DNA of 64,000 nt from Symsagittifera roscoffensis (GCF_963678635.1 NC_087070.1:14077840-14141839); one strand, 5' to 3'. Shown: positions 51,457-61,493, numbered from the stretch's first letter. Numbers and translations: made by a program. Notes: generated by a model from the sequence alone, not told the origin.

Positions 51457-53014
51457 ACCTTTAATATATGTCCCAAGAACGGATGCCACGTTCCCAACCT
51501 GAAGTGCTACTGAAATACGCTGTTTTAAGAAAGATGGTGCACGAGTTTCATGTATGGTATCAGTAAGGCATCTACCAAGATCTTGAATTAATTTTAGGGG
51601 TGTCACTGCCGCAGTCTCCCTGTGTCTGAAAGGCAACTGCCTGGAAATAATCTCCATCTCGGACTAAGTGCTCATATTACTTCGCTTTCAGATGTTCAGC
51701 TTCAGTTGCAGTTTTACCGGCAAACAAGTCACCGCAATGGAGCCTGGAGAGCGCTAAACCATCTACAACCGTAGCATCCCAGATGAGAGAAGACCCGCGA
51801 ACCCAAAGAGTCAGAAAAAGTCCATCGGGTCTCTTGAAATCAGTGCGGCTAAGACCCGGTGGTTCCAAAATGGAACGTATTTCAAGAGTGCCAAGTGAAT
51901 CTTTGATTAATTGTATCAACATAGAAGAGTGCCTGGCGAACCTTTCAGCGCTGCGAGAACAAGACAAATCATGCCAGCAAACACAGACATGACCTGCCGC
52001 AAATCATGACCTGCCGTAAACACAGCCGTGACATGTTCAAATCACAGAGGAGTCCCGAGTCGAACGCCGACCGAGATTCTGAGTTGAGAATTGATGAGTT
52101 TCAAACCTAGCGACTGACAGGGTAATGCATTCCACCAAGCAGCAGGAAGCTTACCCTGAAAGCACAAAAAACGCTTCTTACCAATGTCGTCAAGACTATC
52201 AAAAAAATCGGAGGACAACATTTTGTAAATCGGAGCTGTCCAAGACTTCTGAAGCTCAGGTTTGACGGCACATTCTGTAACCCTGTTTTGGAGGACCAAG
52301 AGGTAAAAGCCAAGGTAATTTCAGCATCATCGCCGATGTCAAATTTACTAAGAATGGTTTGGGTCAGGCTACCACAACCAACCGCAGACGCAAGAAATGT
52401 GGGAAGCGCGAGATGGAAAACAGACGTCAGACCAAGACCACCAGAAGAAGAAGGCAACAGAGACTGCAGCTGGCTGTTAGCATTGAGCCTATTATTGGCA
52501 CATAGAAAAAGGGCGCTCACAATTAGTTTGTCGTACTCGTGAAGAAGATCCTTCTCCTTGAAGCAGCACGTAGTTTGCAAAAAATACAACAATTTGGGCA
52601 GACTCAAACTGTTTCTCAGCAGAAAAAGTGCGTGGTGGCCATCGACGTTTTCGAGAAAGTCACACATGTTGTCGAGTTTTTGTTTTTTCCCAGTAAGAAG
52701 TGTCCTTCTGGCTTCATCGCCTATACGAGCACCAAGGATGACAAGGTCTTTAAGATCAATAACTTCAATGTTCGGACAGATTCGATTAAAATCAGATAAA
52801 ATCGAGGATTTAAGGCAGCCTCGATTTATTTTGGCAAGTCGGCTAAACCAACTATAGCTCTGTCGCCCAAGTTCCCGTCATCAAGATACCAAAAACTCAA
52901 GAGCGAGGAAAGGCGATCAATAATGTCCATGATTTGGTCCGAGAAGAGCGGTGGGCCCTCGGGATCCCCTTGGTGGACGCCAACTTCCGACATAATGACA
53001 AAACTCCAGAAAAA
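51457..53014 (-). mobile_element. LINE reverse transcriptase fragment, 5'-truncated
   Basis: Non-LTR retrotransposon ORF in the same orientation as the host polymerase gene. In order on the minus strand: GVHQGDPEGPPLFS (RT palm; QGDP at 52,961-52,972), WYLDDGNLGD (the catalytic Y-x-D-D box, at 52,877-52,888), a DLVILGARIGDEAR segment, HHALFLLRNSLSLPKLLYFL (thumb, near 52,640), a GGLGL stretch, then the C-terminal region with EPPGLSRTDFKRPDG (KRPDG at 51,821-51,835), LIWDATVVDGLA and FLKQRISVALQVGN (near 51,530). These are the landmarks of a LINE family whose C-terminal region carries a KRPDG box. Several frameshifts separate them. Everything before motif QGDP is absent. There is no 3' untranslated region or poly(A): the frame passes directly back into polymerase sequence at about 51,456. 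Confidence 0.88.
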
Positions 53015-56000
53015 TAAAATAAAGTTGAAGAGAAGGGTTAAAACTGTTCCATTTTCTAGCATAAAAATAGATATCAGCATTCTTTGAGGATGTTTCAGCA
53101 TTTCGTTTTCGTTTGCATAATTCTTCATGTAGTCTCCAATATCGTTTCTTACAACCTCAGTATTTTTGAAAGTTGGAGGAAAATTGGCAAATTTTGATTT
53201 TAGTTCATCTGGAACACTGAATATAGCCAAAGAGAGATCCATCTTCTAATTTTGCTAGAAAGAAGTCTGTAGAAAGTGGTGGTCTTTTGTAGGGAAAGTG
53301 GGTTCTGACATGATTTTTGATCTTGTCATCGCTTTTGAAACTTTCCCACTACTCATACTCCCACATTTCGTCAACTTTTTATCCTTTCTCTTGAATGTAT
53401 TCTCGTCGCATATCATTCATCTCTCTCTTCTTTTTACCTCGTTCAATACCCTGATCTGTTAACGAGGGGACAAGCTTCTGGACAAGAACAGAAGTAGTAG
53501 TAACATCCCATTGCTTCGAACACTTTCTTACAGTGATCACAATAACCGTCCACATAAAAACTGTCAATTTTCTTCTGTTTTCCAGATGTGAACTAGCTCT
53601 CAATTTTGCATTCTGGTCTTGTTTTCCGATAGAAAGACATCACCATATTCTCAAAGCTACAAGATCGGTTTTGTTTACCTTTAAGCTTCTGCATATCGTT
53701 GTCAAACTCCCATCTCTTGTACAGTCGTGTTGGCATATCTTGACACATTGAAAAAAAGTAAAGCTGGCTTGCATCAATTCCAACGATTGATTTGCATACA
53801 TTTGATGAGTTTCTGATGAATGTTTCATAAACTACATCTTTTCGAGTCAAAAAATGGAAGGTCTACCAGTCATGTCGTCTCTAATTTTTTCACAATTCTT
53901 TATTACTTTCGCAAAATGCATAAAACTTGTGAATTGTAGATTTGTGTAGACATATAATTGCTAAATTTGGAAGCGTACATCCAAGTTTCAACATATCTCT
54001 CCCCTTGTTATGATAAAACTGAATCATTTTTTGCATTGCTTCTTCCAGGGTTGGAACTACATCCTTGTTGTTGTACCACTTCAAAAAGTCTTTAGTTACT
54101 GTCATTCCATTTTTATTCCAAGTCTCTTGTAAGTAATTGTAATTATCCAATCCAGTTGGAGGAACAGTCTTCATTTGAAGCTTTTGTTGTTCGTCAAGCC
54201 CACTCCTTCTCAGCTTCTCATAATCAATAAGGTCTTTGTATAGAGGTTAGTTGTCTCTTAGTTCACTGAAAAAGGCTTCATACGGCGGCAATTCGGGAAA
54301 ATCAAGTTTTTTTTGGTTATCAAATCATTCATAGGGAAAAAATCTTTTCGTTTCGCTAGCTTTATAGGCTTTGAGAAAGGACTCCAGTGTAGTTGCTCCA
54401 CCCTGAAACTTCATTATATCGAGAAATTGTTCATGTCCAAACTTGAGGTAAATGAAATTGTTTGCTTTTTTGATGACTGGTGTTTCTTGTTCTTTATCGC
54501 GAATCAAAAAAAGGACTGAGTACGACTTGATCAAATTCAAATAATATCTACCGCTGTTAAACCCAATACAGGTAAAGTATTTACATATCTCTCCAGATGT
54601 TGTTTCAAATCAATGCGTTGATTTTTCTGAATTCGCAAGAGTTGTGATACATATCTGCCTCTTCCGAACCATCAATGCATTCGTCTTTGTACTCGAATTG
54701 TTTGCTTGAATAGTTTTTACCCCATTCGTTCAGCTGATCGAAGATCTTTTTAATTCTTTCATTGACAGCTACTTCAAAATTTTGGAATTTTTTTCTCATC
54801 TCCAGCTTACTTTGCTCAGCCAACAGCCCAAGGTTGGTTACAAAATCAATAATCAAGTTCTGTGGATCATTGTTGTACAAAAATATGGTTTCATCACTCA
54901 GATTTGATGATATAGAGACTACAACTGGAACAATCCAGGTTGTTTTTTTGTGTTTTTTTAATTCCTCTGTAGGAACACAAATTGAATCAAAATTAAAAAT
55001 TGCTAGGTTATTGAAAAGTTTGTTACCTTCAGAAACTGGAAGGTTGAAACCTTCTAACTTTCCAAACAAAGTTTCTCGAAGCTCATACACGTTCTTTGGG
55101 TAAAAATTTTTCACTCGATCCTCGCATCTCAGAGGATGTTTGTTGACAAACTCAAATCTTTTGAAGAAAGTATCACAACTATGACACCGGAAGCACTTGA
55201 AGAAGGAATCAATATCATTTGTAAGAATGATATGATTGTTAAACCTCAGTAATTTGACTGTTTCATCAAATCTTCCAACACTTCGTCGAGATAGTTCTCC
55301 TACATTTTCTCCTTCTTGGATATCGTATATGAAGATGTTTCATTGCACAGTTTCCTCGACAACAGGTAAGTCTTCTACAAAAACTCCACGAAATTGTTAG
55401 GATCAATACCAGATTTTGATAAAAACTCTGTAAAGTATCTGGAAGTGTGAGGGTCGAGATCATTGCGTCCATTCGTGTACATGGCTAATGCGCGGAGAAA
55501 ACACATATGATCTTTGTATAATTCCTTGTCTATGTTAGATAAAAGACAGTTAACAAAATGGTTTCTCAGAAGACGTTCGGGTGAGACAGAACCTGGAATC
55601 CCATTGGGATGTTTTTCAGCAAAGCAGCAAAAGTTGTGACGTTAGTAATCAAATTGAATCTTCATTTTCTGTTCTGAAGTTCATGGCTACATTGCTCCAC
55701 ATTATCAACTTTTTCCACTTTTCCTTGAATGGTTATCAAGTCTGCTTTAATACATAGCAAATGAGATTTTTCAAACAAAGTATTGTTTTCATGGGCGTAG
55801 AAATATCGATATTCACCAGTCTCAATGTTTCGAAGAACAAACCCAAGAGCAATGTTGATTTTAGCGGCAGAGTCGAGCTTGTTGATGTCTTCTTCAAGTT
55901 TCTCGTTGATTATTTCAGTGTCTAACTTGGACATTTGGAAGTTAAATACCTTATGTCTCCCATTTTCATTCTTCGTATCCACCAGAAACTGTTGACAAGC

Positions 56001-56378
56001 ACTTAGTTCCTCCTTCAGTTTTTCACCATCTTCCCCTTCTTTTTCCACAATCTTGTTCAGGTGCGCTACAGTATCACTAGGTTTCCGCTGCTTAGCTCCA
56101 TGTTCCAATCTTCGATAATGTTGGAGAGCGTAGTAACTCGGGAACTCTTCTTCGCAAGAAGGACAAACCATCGACTGCTTTGAACTTGGTTGAGCATGCT
56201 TCTTTGCAACATGCTAATTCATCTCTTCCTTCTTCTTGAACATAAAGTTACAATTAGGATACTTATGTTAATTTTTGTATTCACATCTCTTTCGATGTCT
56301 CGTAGCATCAGATCTCCTGTATTCATTGCCACATTTCTCGCACTTGACTTTCTCATTTCGGTTTAGTGTAGGTATTAT
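53015..56378 (-). pseudogene. pPolB: Polinton DNA polymerase B, 5' part (zinc fingers, Exo, motif A)
   Basis: Minus-strand gene, read from a probable splice acceptor TTTTCTTTTTGTAG at about 56,379. Order: a C2HC finger (CEKCGNEYRRSDATRHRKRC), a second finger broken by two in-frame stops (near 56,265 and 56,214), a third finger CPSCEEEFPSYYALQH (from 56,171), then NIALGFVLRNIETGEYRYFY, and LCLF-type N-terminal sequence near 55,500. The Exo I box reads IFNFDSICV (about 54,980-54,997), where family B enzymes have D-x-E. The Exo II box near 54,550 reads FNSGRYYLNLIKSY, with tyrosine where the aspartate is expected, next to a one-base frameshift. Motif A reads GIDASQLYFFSMC (about 53,740-53,780). 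A cysteine cluster CDHCKKVFEAMGC lies at about 53,500-53,540. An in-frame TAG sits at 53,349-53,351, and FANFPPTFKN follows near 53,180. Exonuclease residues are changed and the frame is broken many times, so this is a pseudogene. Confidence 0.9.
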
Positions 56379-56558
56379 CTACAAAAAGAAAACTGGGACT
56401 TAATAAGGTTCCAAAATATAATTTTTAAAGTAAAAATTGAATTAAGAATTTACTTTTTTCTTTTTGTGAGGTAACCAATTGTAAAATTTGAAAGATAATA
56501 CAATTGATTGTTTCTGATTGGCGAACAAACTTATTGATTTAACCCAATAAAATAAGCA

Positions 56559-56567
56559 TATTTATAC
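56559..56567 (-). promoter_or_regulatory. TATA box for the polymerase gene
   Basis: The minus strand reads GTATAAATAT here, 5-15 bp downstream (in the minus direction) of the CRE/CArG array and about 180 bp before the zinc-finger coding start. A CCAATCAG box is present on the same strand near 56,512-56,520. Position and orientation fit a core promoter for the polymerase gene. Confidence 0.65.
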
Positions 56568-56571
56568 TAAC

Positions 56572-56818
56572 AATGACGTCGTCACCTACGCAATTATCCT
56601 TTTGTGGTCATGACGTCATTCTACAAATAGAAGTGTCGTCACCAACCGCGCAATTTTCCTTTTATGGTAAAGACGTTACTCTTTGAAGAGAAGTGACGTC
56701 ACCACCCACGCAATTTTCCTTTTATGGCAATGACGTCATTCTAAAAAAAATGAACGTCACCACCCACGCAATTTTCCTTTCATGGTAATGACGCCATCGC
56801 CTACGCAATTTTACACGT
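56572..56818. promoter_or_regulatory. Four-unit CArG/CRE enhancer-like repeat array
   Basis: About 60-bp units repeat four times. Each has ACGCAATTTTCC (or close) followed by a CArG-type box: CCTTTTGTGG (56,598), CCTTTTATGG (56,658), CCTTTTATGG (56,718) and CCTTTCATGG (56,776). The middle two fit CC(A/T)6GG perfectly. Full palindromic CRE/ATF sites TGACGTCA lie at 56,611-56,618, 56,694-56,701 and 56,731-56,738, with near-matches at 56,574 (TGACGTCG), 56,670 (AGACGTTA), 56,753 (AACGTCAC) and 56,789 (TGACGCCA). CArG boxes bind SRF/MADS factors and CRE sites bind CREB/ATF bZIP factors in animals. The array sits immediately upstream of the minus-strand TATA box, so it most likely drives the polymerase gene. 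Being divergent, it could also act on the plus-strand gene at 57.7 kb. Confidence 0.8.
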
Positions 56819-57650
56819 ATTGAGAAAAATCTAGAATTTTCAATTTTAGAAAGTCAACCAAACAGAACAACTCAGCTTCTAGAAAGAACTTTGGAGACAA
56901 AAAAAACATTCGAATTTTCTCGAGTTACTCTACAAGAAAAAATAACATATTCCTTGTGATTTCCTTATTGATGAGATAGATGTAGATTCTTACTCTTCAC
57001 AATTTTTTGGACGTTTATGTTGTCCAAAATAAAGTTCTCCGACTAAGTAGAGGTCTATTTAGAGAGACTTATTCAATTAAAGAGTTTACTTTTGAATCGA
57101 TTATTGAGTATCAAAGCTATAAACTTACGGCTGAGTTACACCTGAGTAGAAAAAAAAACTTTATTTATTTTAGAAAATTTGAAATTAATCAAAAAGTCGT
57201 ACGATAATATATCAAAGACTCTTTGTATTCCTTACCCGGTTCCCAAGTTTGTAAAACTTCCCCAGCAAAGTTCTTTATTTCTTCTTTTCTTTAAAAATTT
57301 TTAAAGTTCAAAATCCTGCATGATAAGGTTTGGAACAAGATTTCCAGAAATTTGCTTCGAAAATTTCGTCAATTTTGAGCTATCTTCGAGCTATTCTCAA
57401 ACTTACATCAAAATTAAAAAACTTCACTATCTACTCAAAAATTAACAATTTATCCTTGATTACTTACAAAAAATTCAATTAAGTTGATGCGAAAATTTGC
57501 AGAGATGCTACTTGTTATAATTTCCTTTCTTGTGTTATTTATATCGGCAAAATTTCTCATTTTACAGTAAAACTTTTTTGTTCATTTATTTTCGCAATTG
57601 TTTTTGTGTATATTTTTATTTATTTGGCAGATTTAAATCCTTAGAAGGTG
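56819..57650. other. Spacer between divergent genes
   Basis: AT-rich sequence with no recognised gene. An open frame at 57,007-57,207 has no ATG at its start and no family resemblance. A possible splice acceptor (TTTTATTTATTTGGCAG) ends at 57,630. Confidence 0.55.
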
Positions 57651-57714
57651 AATATTTTTGATTGGGTACGACAACCTAAGATAACTGAAAAATTTTTGTG
57701 ATTGGAAACGACAA
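57651..57714 (+). repeat. Direct repeat just upstream of a start codon
   Basis: TTTTTGATTGGGTACGACAA (ends 57,674) and TTTTTGTGATTGGAAACGACAA-like sequence (ends 57,714) are two copies of a 24-bp phrase, 40 bp apart. Each contains ATTGG, the reverse of CCAAT. The second copy runs directly into the ATG at 57,714. Confidence 0.65.
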
Positions 57715-58109
57715 TGGATGTCCCAATTCAAATCTGGCACTTAGTGGAAATGATGCGAAGGGAATTCAACGAACAACATATGGCACAAGTATACTTGACA
57801 GAAAACCAACTTGGAGAAGTGCAAATGATGGAGGAAGTGGCTGAGCACGTGGGAATGAACTACCCCGACACTCATGACTCTAGATATGTCGTTCAACTAT
57901 TCGGCGATTTCCTCTTTCCTTGGGAAGAGGGATCTGAAGACAACCCAATTACCATCGAAGAGGATGAGGGGTTCTCTGAGCCAAGAACTCTAGTCAGCAA
58001 ACCACCACGACAACCACCGGCGTTGGAGGCAAAACCAGCTTTGCCCTCCATTGACAACTTGCAAAATTCTTCAGCGGCTCGATTTTGGTTGTTGTCTTGT
58101 GTTTTCTAA
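57714..58109 (+). CDS. Hypothetical acidic protein, 131 aa
   Basis: An open frame with an ATG in good context (ACGACAATGG) runs to TAA at 58,107-58,109. The frame continues four codons upstream, but without an ATG. The product begins MDVPIQIWHLVEMMRREF and has a first half that looks helical. A strongly acidic centre follows (FPWEEGSEDNPITIEEDEGF, about residues 70-90), then a proline-rich stretch (SKPPRQPPALEAKPALPS) and a short hydrophobic end. No signal peptide or known domain is seen. Base composition is richer in G and C than the flanks, which supports real coding. It lies on the plus strand, divergent from the Polinton polymerase, about 0.9 kb beyond the CArG/CRE array, so it may be a Polinton cargo gene or a first exon. 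Function unknown. Confidence 0.55.
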   Translation: MDVPIQIWHLVEMMRREFNEQHMAQVYLTENQLGEVQMMEEVAEHVGMNYPDTHDSRYVVQLFGDFLFPWEEGSEDNPITIEEDEGFSEPRTLVSKPPRQPPALEAKPALPSIDNLQNSSAARFWLLSCVF

Positions 58110-58455
58110 TTTAATTTTTTTTGCATCTAGTCATTTTATTTTTAAGAGATAGTGATAATGAGATTAAACAAGAGTTCATAACGAAGTTTGTTAAAAAAAT
58201 TTTGCACACGGTTTAAAAATCAAACTAACTTTGCAATTAGTAAATATTTTCTTATATTTTATTGTAAAGATGATAAAAAAGTTAAATCAGTTTCAAAATT
58301 TGTAAACAACTTCATAAAATTTTCGCAAACAAGATAAAAATTTTTTTACAATTTTTGCACACATGTTAAAATCTTTACAAAAAATTTAGCGCCATGCAAA
58401 AAATTTCAGAATGTTTTTGCATACCTGTTAAAAAAATCGGAAAAAGCTCGCAGAT
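58110..58455. other. AT-rich spacer
   Basis: T- and A-rich sequence with repeated TTTGCACAC/TTTCGCA words. No gene is recognised. Confidence 0.5.
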
Positions 58456-59107
58456 TAGCAAGATTTTCATTAAAAGTTTTCGCATTATAAAGAAAATTGT
58501 AACAAGATTTTTTTGCACTGTTAATAATGAGGGTAAATGAATTTCTGTGTTTTAATTTTGATCAGAAAAACATTTCTATTTTCGCATGTATGTTGATCAA
58601 AAATATCAGAAAAACATTGTGTTAAGATAGAAAAAAGCACTCAAAGTCATCAACAGTTATGAAGTTTGTTTAGCAATAATTTAACATTTTTTTTTCAAAA
58701 AAAATTTGCGTTTTTTCTGCATTTGCAAAGTTTGGTTTTTTCAGAGGCTTTTGAAAAATCAAGAAAAAAATGCATCCAGCGAAATTTTTTTTCGGAAAAT
58801 TCCGCATATTTGATAAAAATTCCATGCAGCTTTTGCAAATTGCAAAAGTTGCACTCTTGTTAAAAAAAAATATGCATTTTAAGAAAATTTTCATTAAATT
58901 TTTAGCATTTGAATGACAATTTTAACAAGATTTTCTTGCACTGTTAAAAAGTAAAGTTGAGGACTTCCTCTGTTTCAAGTTTGATCGGTAAAAAATCTAT
59001 TTTTGCACGTAACCTAATCAAAAACATCAGAAAACCAATGTATTAAGATAGGGAAAAGCACTCAAAATGACAAATGCTGATAATTTCTAAACATTATTTT
59101 AACAGTA
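58456..59107 (+). repeat. Diverged direct duplication of about 235 bp
   Basis: 58,456-58,690 and 58,879-59,107 share the ordered phrases AGATTTTTTTGCACTGTTAA/AGATTTTCTTGCACTGTTAA, ATCAAAAA(T/C)ATCAGAAAA, TTAAGATAG and AAAAGCACTCAAA, at an offset of about 420 bp. The stretch between them (58,691-58,878) has open frames on both strands that look like AT-rich noise. Confidence 0.75.
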
Positions 59108-60048
59108 AGAAAAAATAAGTTTGGTTTTTGCAAACTGTTTTTTTCTAAAAAATATTTAAAAAAATTGCGTCCTGCAAAATCATTTCTTGAAAACACGCAA
59201 ATTTGTTTAAAAGTGATTAAACTTTTTTTGCATTTTATAAATAAAATAACCTGAATTTAATCGTTGAAAAGCATTTGAATTGAAAAAAAATAACATTGAC
59301 AAGATTTTTGTGAAGAAATAATCAAAAATTAGAAGAAAAATTGTCACGCTCACTATTTACAGAACCATAACCATCAGAAAAACATCAATTCTTTCGAACA
59401 AACCAGACTTAAATTTTAAGTTTTGAACTTTTTGAATACTGTCTAAAAACGGTGAGCCCAGAGTTTGCGTAGATGCAATTTTTTGATAAGAATTTAGACA
59501 ATGTTTCTTGAAGTTTTTTCAAACGAGTCGTTTCCTTGATACGCTTGGTGTTTTTTCAGCTCCTTTCCATCTTAAACTATGCTGAACTCCGCAACTAAGC
59601 TGATTGAGTACCTCCCCACTAGATGTGACAAAACTCGAAAAGAATCTGTGTTTGTACAAATTGTAAAGACAATCAATTTCTTGAAATATGTATTGGTATT
59701 TGTCTAATCTCTGTTTGCAACTTCCCAAGGATCAGAAAGAATTGTGAGTAGACACGCAATTATCTTGGGTTACTATGTACTTTTCGTAAAACTAGTTGGA
59801 AACAGAAATATACTTGAATTTGTTTTTATAATCTGAAAAAAAAGCTTGGAAGAGCTTGACACATAGCGACTGCCATTGGGACAAATAATTTTTACAGTAG
59901 TTGTAACGCCTACGCAACTTTCATTCAGGGAAAATTCTTTCAAATTTGATATTTTTTCAATATATGGAAATCGCGATGAATCAAACTGCTTGCTTCTGTT
60001 TTTTTAAAATCTCAAAATCATTTTTCTCATTTCTCCTCATCTGATCAG
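59108..60048. other. Spacer, no gene seen
   Basis: AT-rich. A minus-strand open frame at 59,519-59,728 lacks any family resemblance. The last 30 bases (60,019-60,048) are pyrimidine-rich and end ATCTGATCAG, a plausible splice acceptor for the following exon. Confidence 0.5.
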
Positions 60049-60533
60049 TTTGCTTTTCAAAATGTATTCGAGAAAAACTGATAGTCCCAACTAATAAGAA
60101 TTTTCAAAAAATCCAAAAAAGAATTGGGAGATTTGTTTGGTTCCAAAGATCCTACAAGGGGAAAGTATACTTCAAACCGTACTTTCCACTATTAAAAATA
60201 AATGATTTGGGACAATTTGAAAAGACTCAACAAGTCTATTTTAGTGAAAAAGAGGGAGAAGAAATATCGGCAATCCGGAACACTGTTATTCACGATGCTG
60301 AAAACCTTGAAGTCGTACCTATATATGAAGCCAAATCTGGTAAAGAATCAACTATGGATCAGTTGCTCGACATCTGTAATAGAGTATTTGAAATATTTAC
60401 ATACAACAGGAGCAGGGTGTGTGTCGCAATCAAGAAGTACAATATGAACAAGCCGATCTACAATCAGATTCGGCTCTTCACTGCAAAGGAAAATGAAGAC
60501 TTGAAGCAAGTTGCATATGTCAACTATGGTTGA
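60049..60533 (+). CDS. Unrecognised coding exon, about 160 codons
   Basis: A continuous open frame follows the acceptor-like CTCATCTGATCAG and ends with TGA at 60,531-60,533. It has no ATG near its beginning. It contains RFVWFQRSYKGKVYFKPYF (from about 60,129), KTQQVYFSEKEGEEISAIR, LEVVPIYEAKSGKESTMDQL, DICNRVFEIFTYNRSRVCV and AIKKYNMNKPIYNQIRLF. The mixture of residues and the codon use look like a genuine protein and not AT-rich noise. An ATG at 60,062 lies in another frame and meets stops within ten codons. I do not recognise the family. It lies 1.9 kb beyond the acidic ORF on the same strand, so it could be a 3'-terminal exon of that gene or a separate Polinton-linked gene. Without a clear start it should be treated as partial. 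Confidence 0.5.
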
Positions 60534-61056
60534 ATGAATTCAAAAAAACTATCCCAAATGTTGGGAGACTTTACGTTTGTTGATAATTGTAAACCTACGT
60601 AATGCTTTGTGATGTTTTGTATGTTTGGTAATTGAAATATTATTGGTTCAAAACAATTTTTTCTCGCTGAAGTGTATATTTAGAGCTATAATTTTTGAGG
60701 AAAAGTCAGACAAAACAAACAATTTAATCCAAATTGACATGAAACAATAACAAATTATCAGTTAATTTTCCAGAATATCTCAAGAAATTAAAGAAAATCT
60801 TTTTAACTACTGTTTTTATTCAAATTTAAGTAAATATTGTCTGATTTGAACAAAATTAAACACAAGAATGTAGTTGAAAGTTTTAGCCATAACTTGACTT
60901 TTCGGTTGGCTACATCAGTTTTCTAAATGATGAAAAAAATTTTTATGGTGATTACAAAAAATTAAAAATGATAAAACAGTTCCAGTTTTTTAAGTTTCTT
61001 TGTTTTTTCCAGTAGAAAAAAAAGTTTCCATCAATAGCGTTTTCAACGTCTGAAAT
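60534..61056. other. Spacer, no gene seen
   Basis: AT-rich, with a possible 3' untranslated region just after the stop at 60,533 (ATTGAAATATTATTGG near 60,630). Nothing else is recognised. Confidence 0.5.
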
Positions 61057-61493
61057 GAACTTTCATCAGATTTTAAAATTGAACTACTACAAAAAATTAC
61101 AGAGTGGTGGACTGTTGACGTTGATGGAGATTGCATTAGTTTTAACTTATATAGAAACAAAGTAAGTTCCCCGTAAGTTCAATAAAATTGTTAAAAAGAT
61201 GGAGAGAAAATTACAAAAAAGAAGAGTACTTCCAGATTTACCAACAATGTATTAATTTAGAAGAGTTAACTCAGATTCAGTGGTCGATCAGTAAAAATAA
61301 AACAACGGAAGAGCCTATGAAACAAAAATTGGAGATTAGGAACATCAATTTTAATACTGTTTAAAATTTGATAGAAAAACAAAATCTAGATCTCTCAGAA
61401 TATATTTCAATCGATTATCCAAATTTAATAGACTTCCGATTGTTTATAGTACAATATATCAAAAATATAACCATAAAATGTATCTTTTGGTAA
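61057..61493 (+). pseudogene. Broken unrecognised coding segment
   Basis: Two protein-like stretches in different frames. The first (61,057-61,161) reads ELSSDFKIELLQKITEWW and then TVDVDGDCISFNLYRNK, directly followed by GTAAGT, a perfect donor-like sequence. The second (about 61,164-61,493, another frame) contains RWRENYKKEEYFQIYQQC, INLEELTQIQWSISKNKTT and DLSEYISIDYPNLIDFRLF, and ends at TAA 61,491-61,493. It has one in-frame TAA at 61,362-61,364. The gap between the stretches is under 40 bp and has no good acceptor, so a frameshift is more likely than an intron. The family is not recognised. It may be another decayed gene of the Polinton neighbourhood. Confidence 0.45.

Larger units (their letters stand above)
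50515..56820 (-). mobile_element. Polinton/Maverick remnant (polymerase end)
   Basis: A protein-primed family B DNA polymerase gene with a zinc-finger start, cut by a LINE, plus its promoter. Polintons are large self-synthesising DNA transposons related to viruses. The other usual Polinton genes (retroviral-type integrase, packaging ATPase, adenovirus-type protease, capsid proteins) were not recognised in this window, and no long terminal inverted repeat was found. The true ends are therefore unknown and the coordinates cover only what is supported. The plus-strand genes at 57.7-62.4 kb may belong to the same element. Confidence 0.8.

Noticed and set aside
51783-52857. Plus-strand open frames over the LINE
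   Set aside because: They are antisense shadows of the reverse transcriptase reading frame.
54313-55103. Plus-strand open frames over the polymerase
   Set aside because: Antisense shadows of the minus-strand polymerase sequence, with no independent family resemblance.
58666-58894. Opposed open frames in the AT-rich spacer
   Set aside because: Both strands are open because of A/T runs; the translations are dominated by F, K and N.
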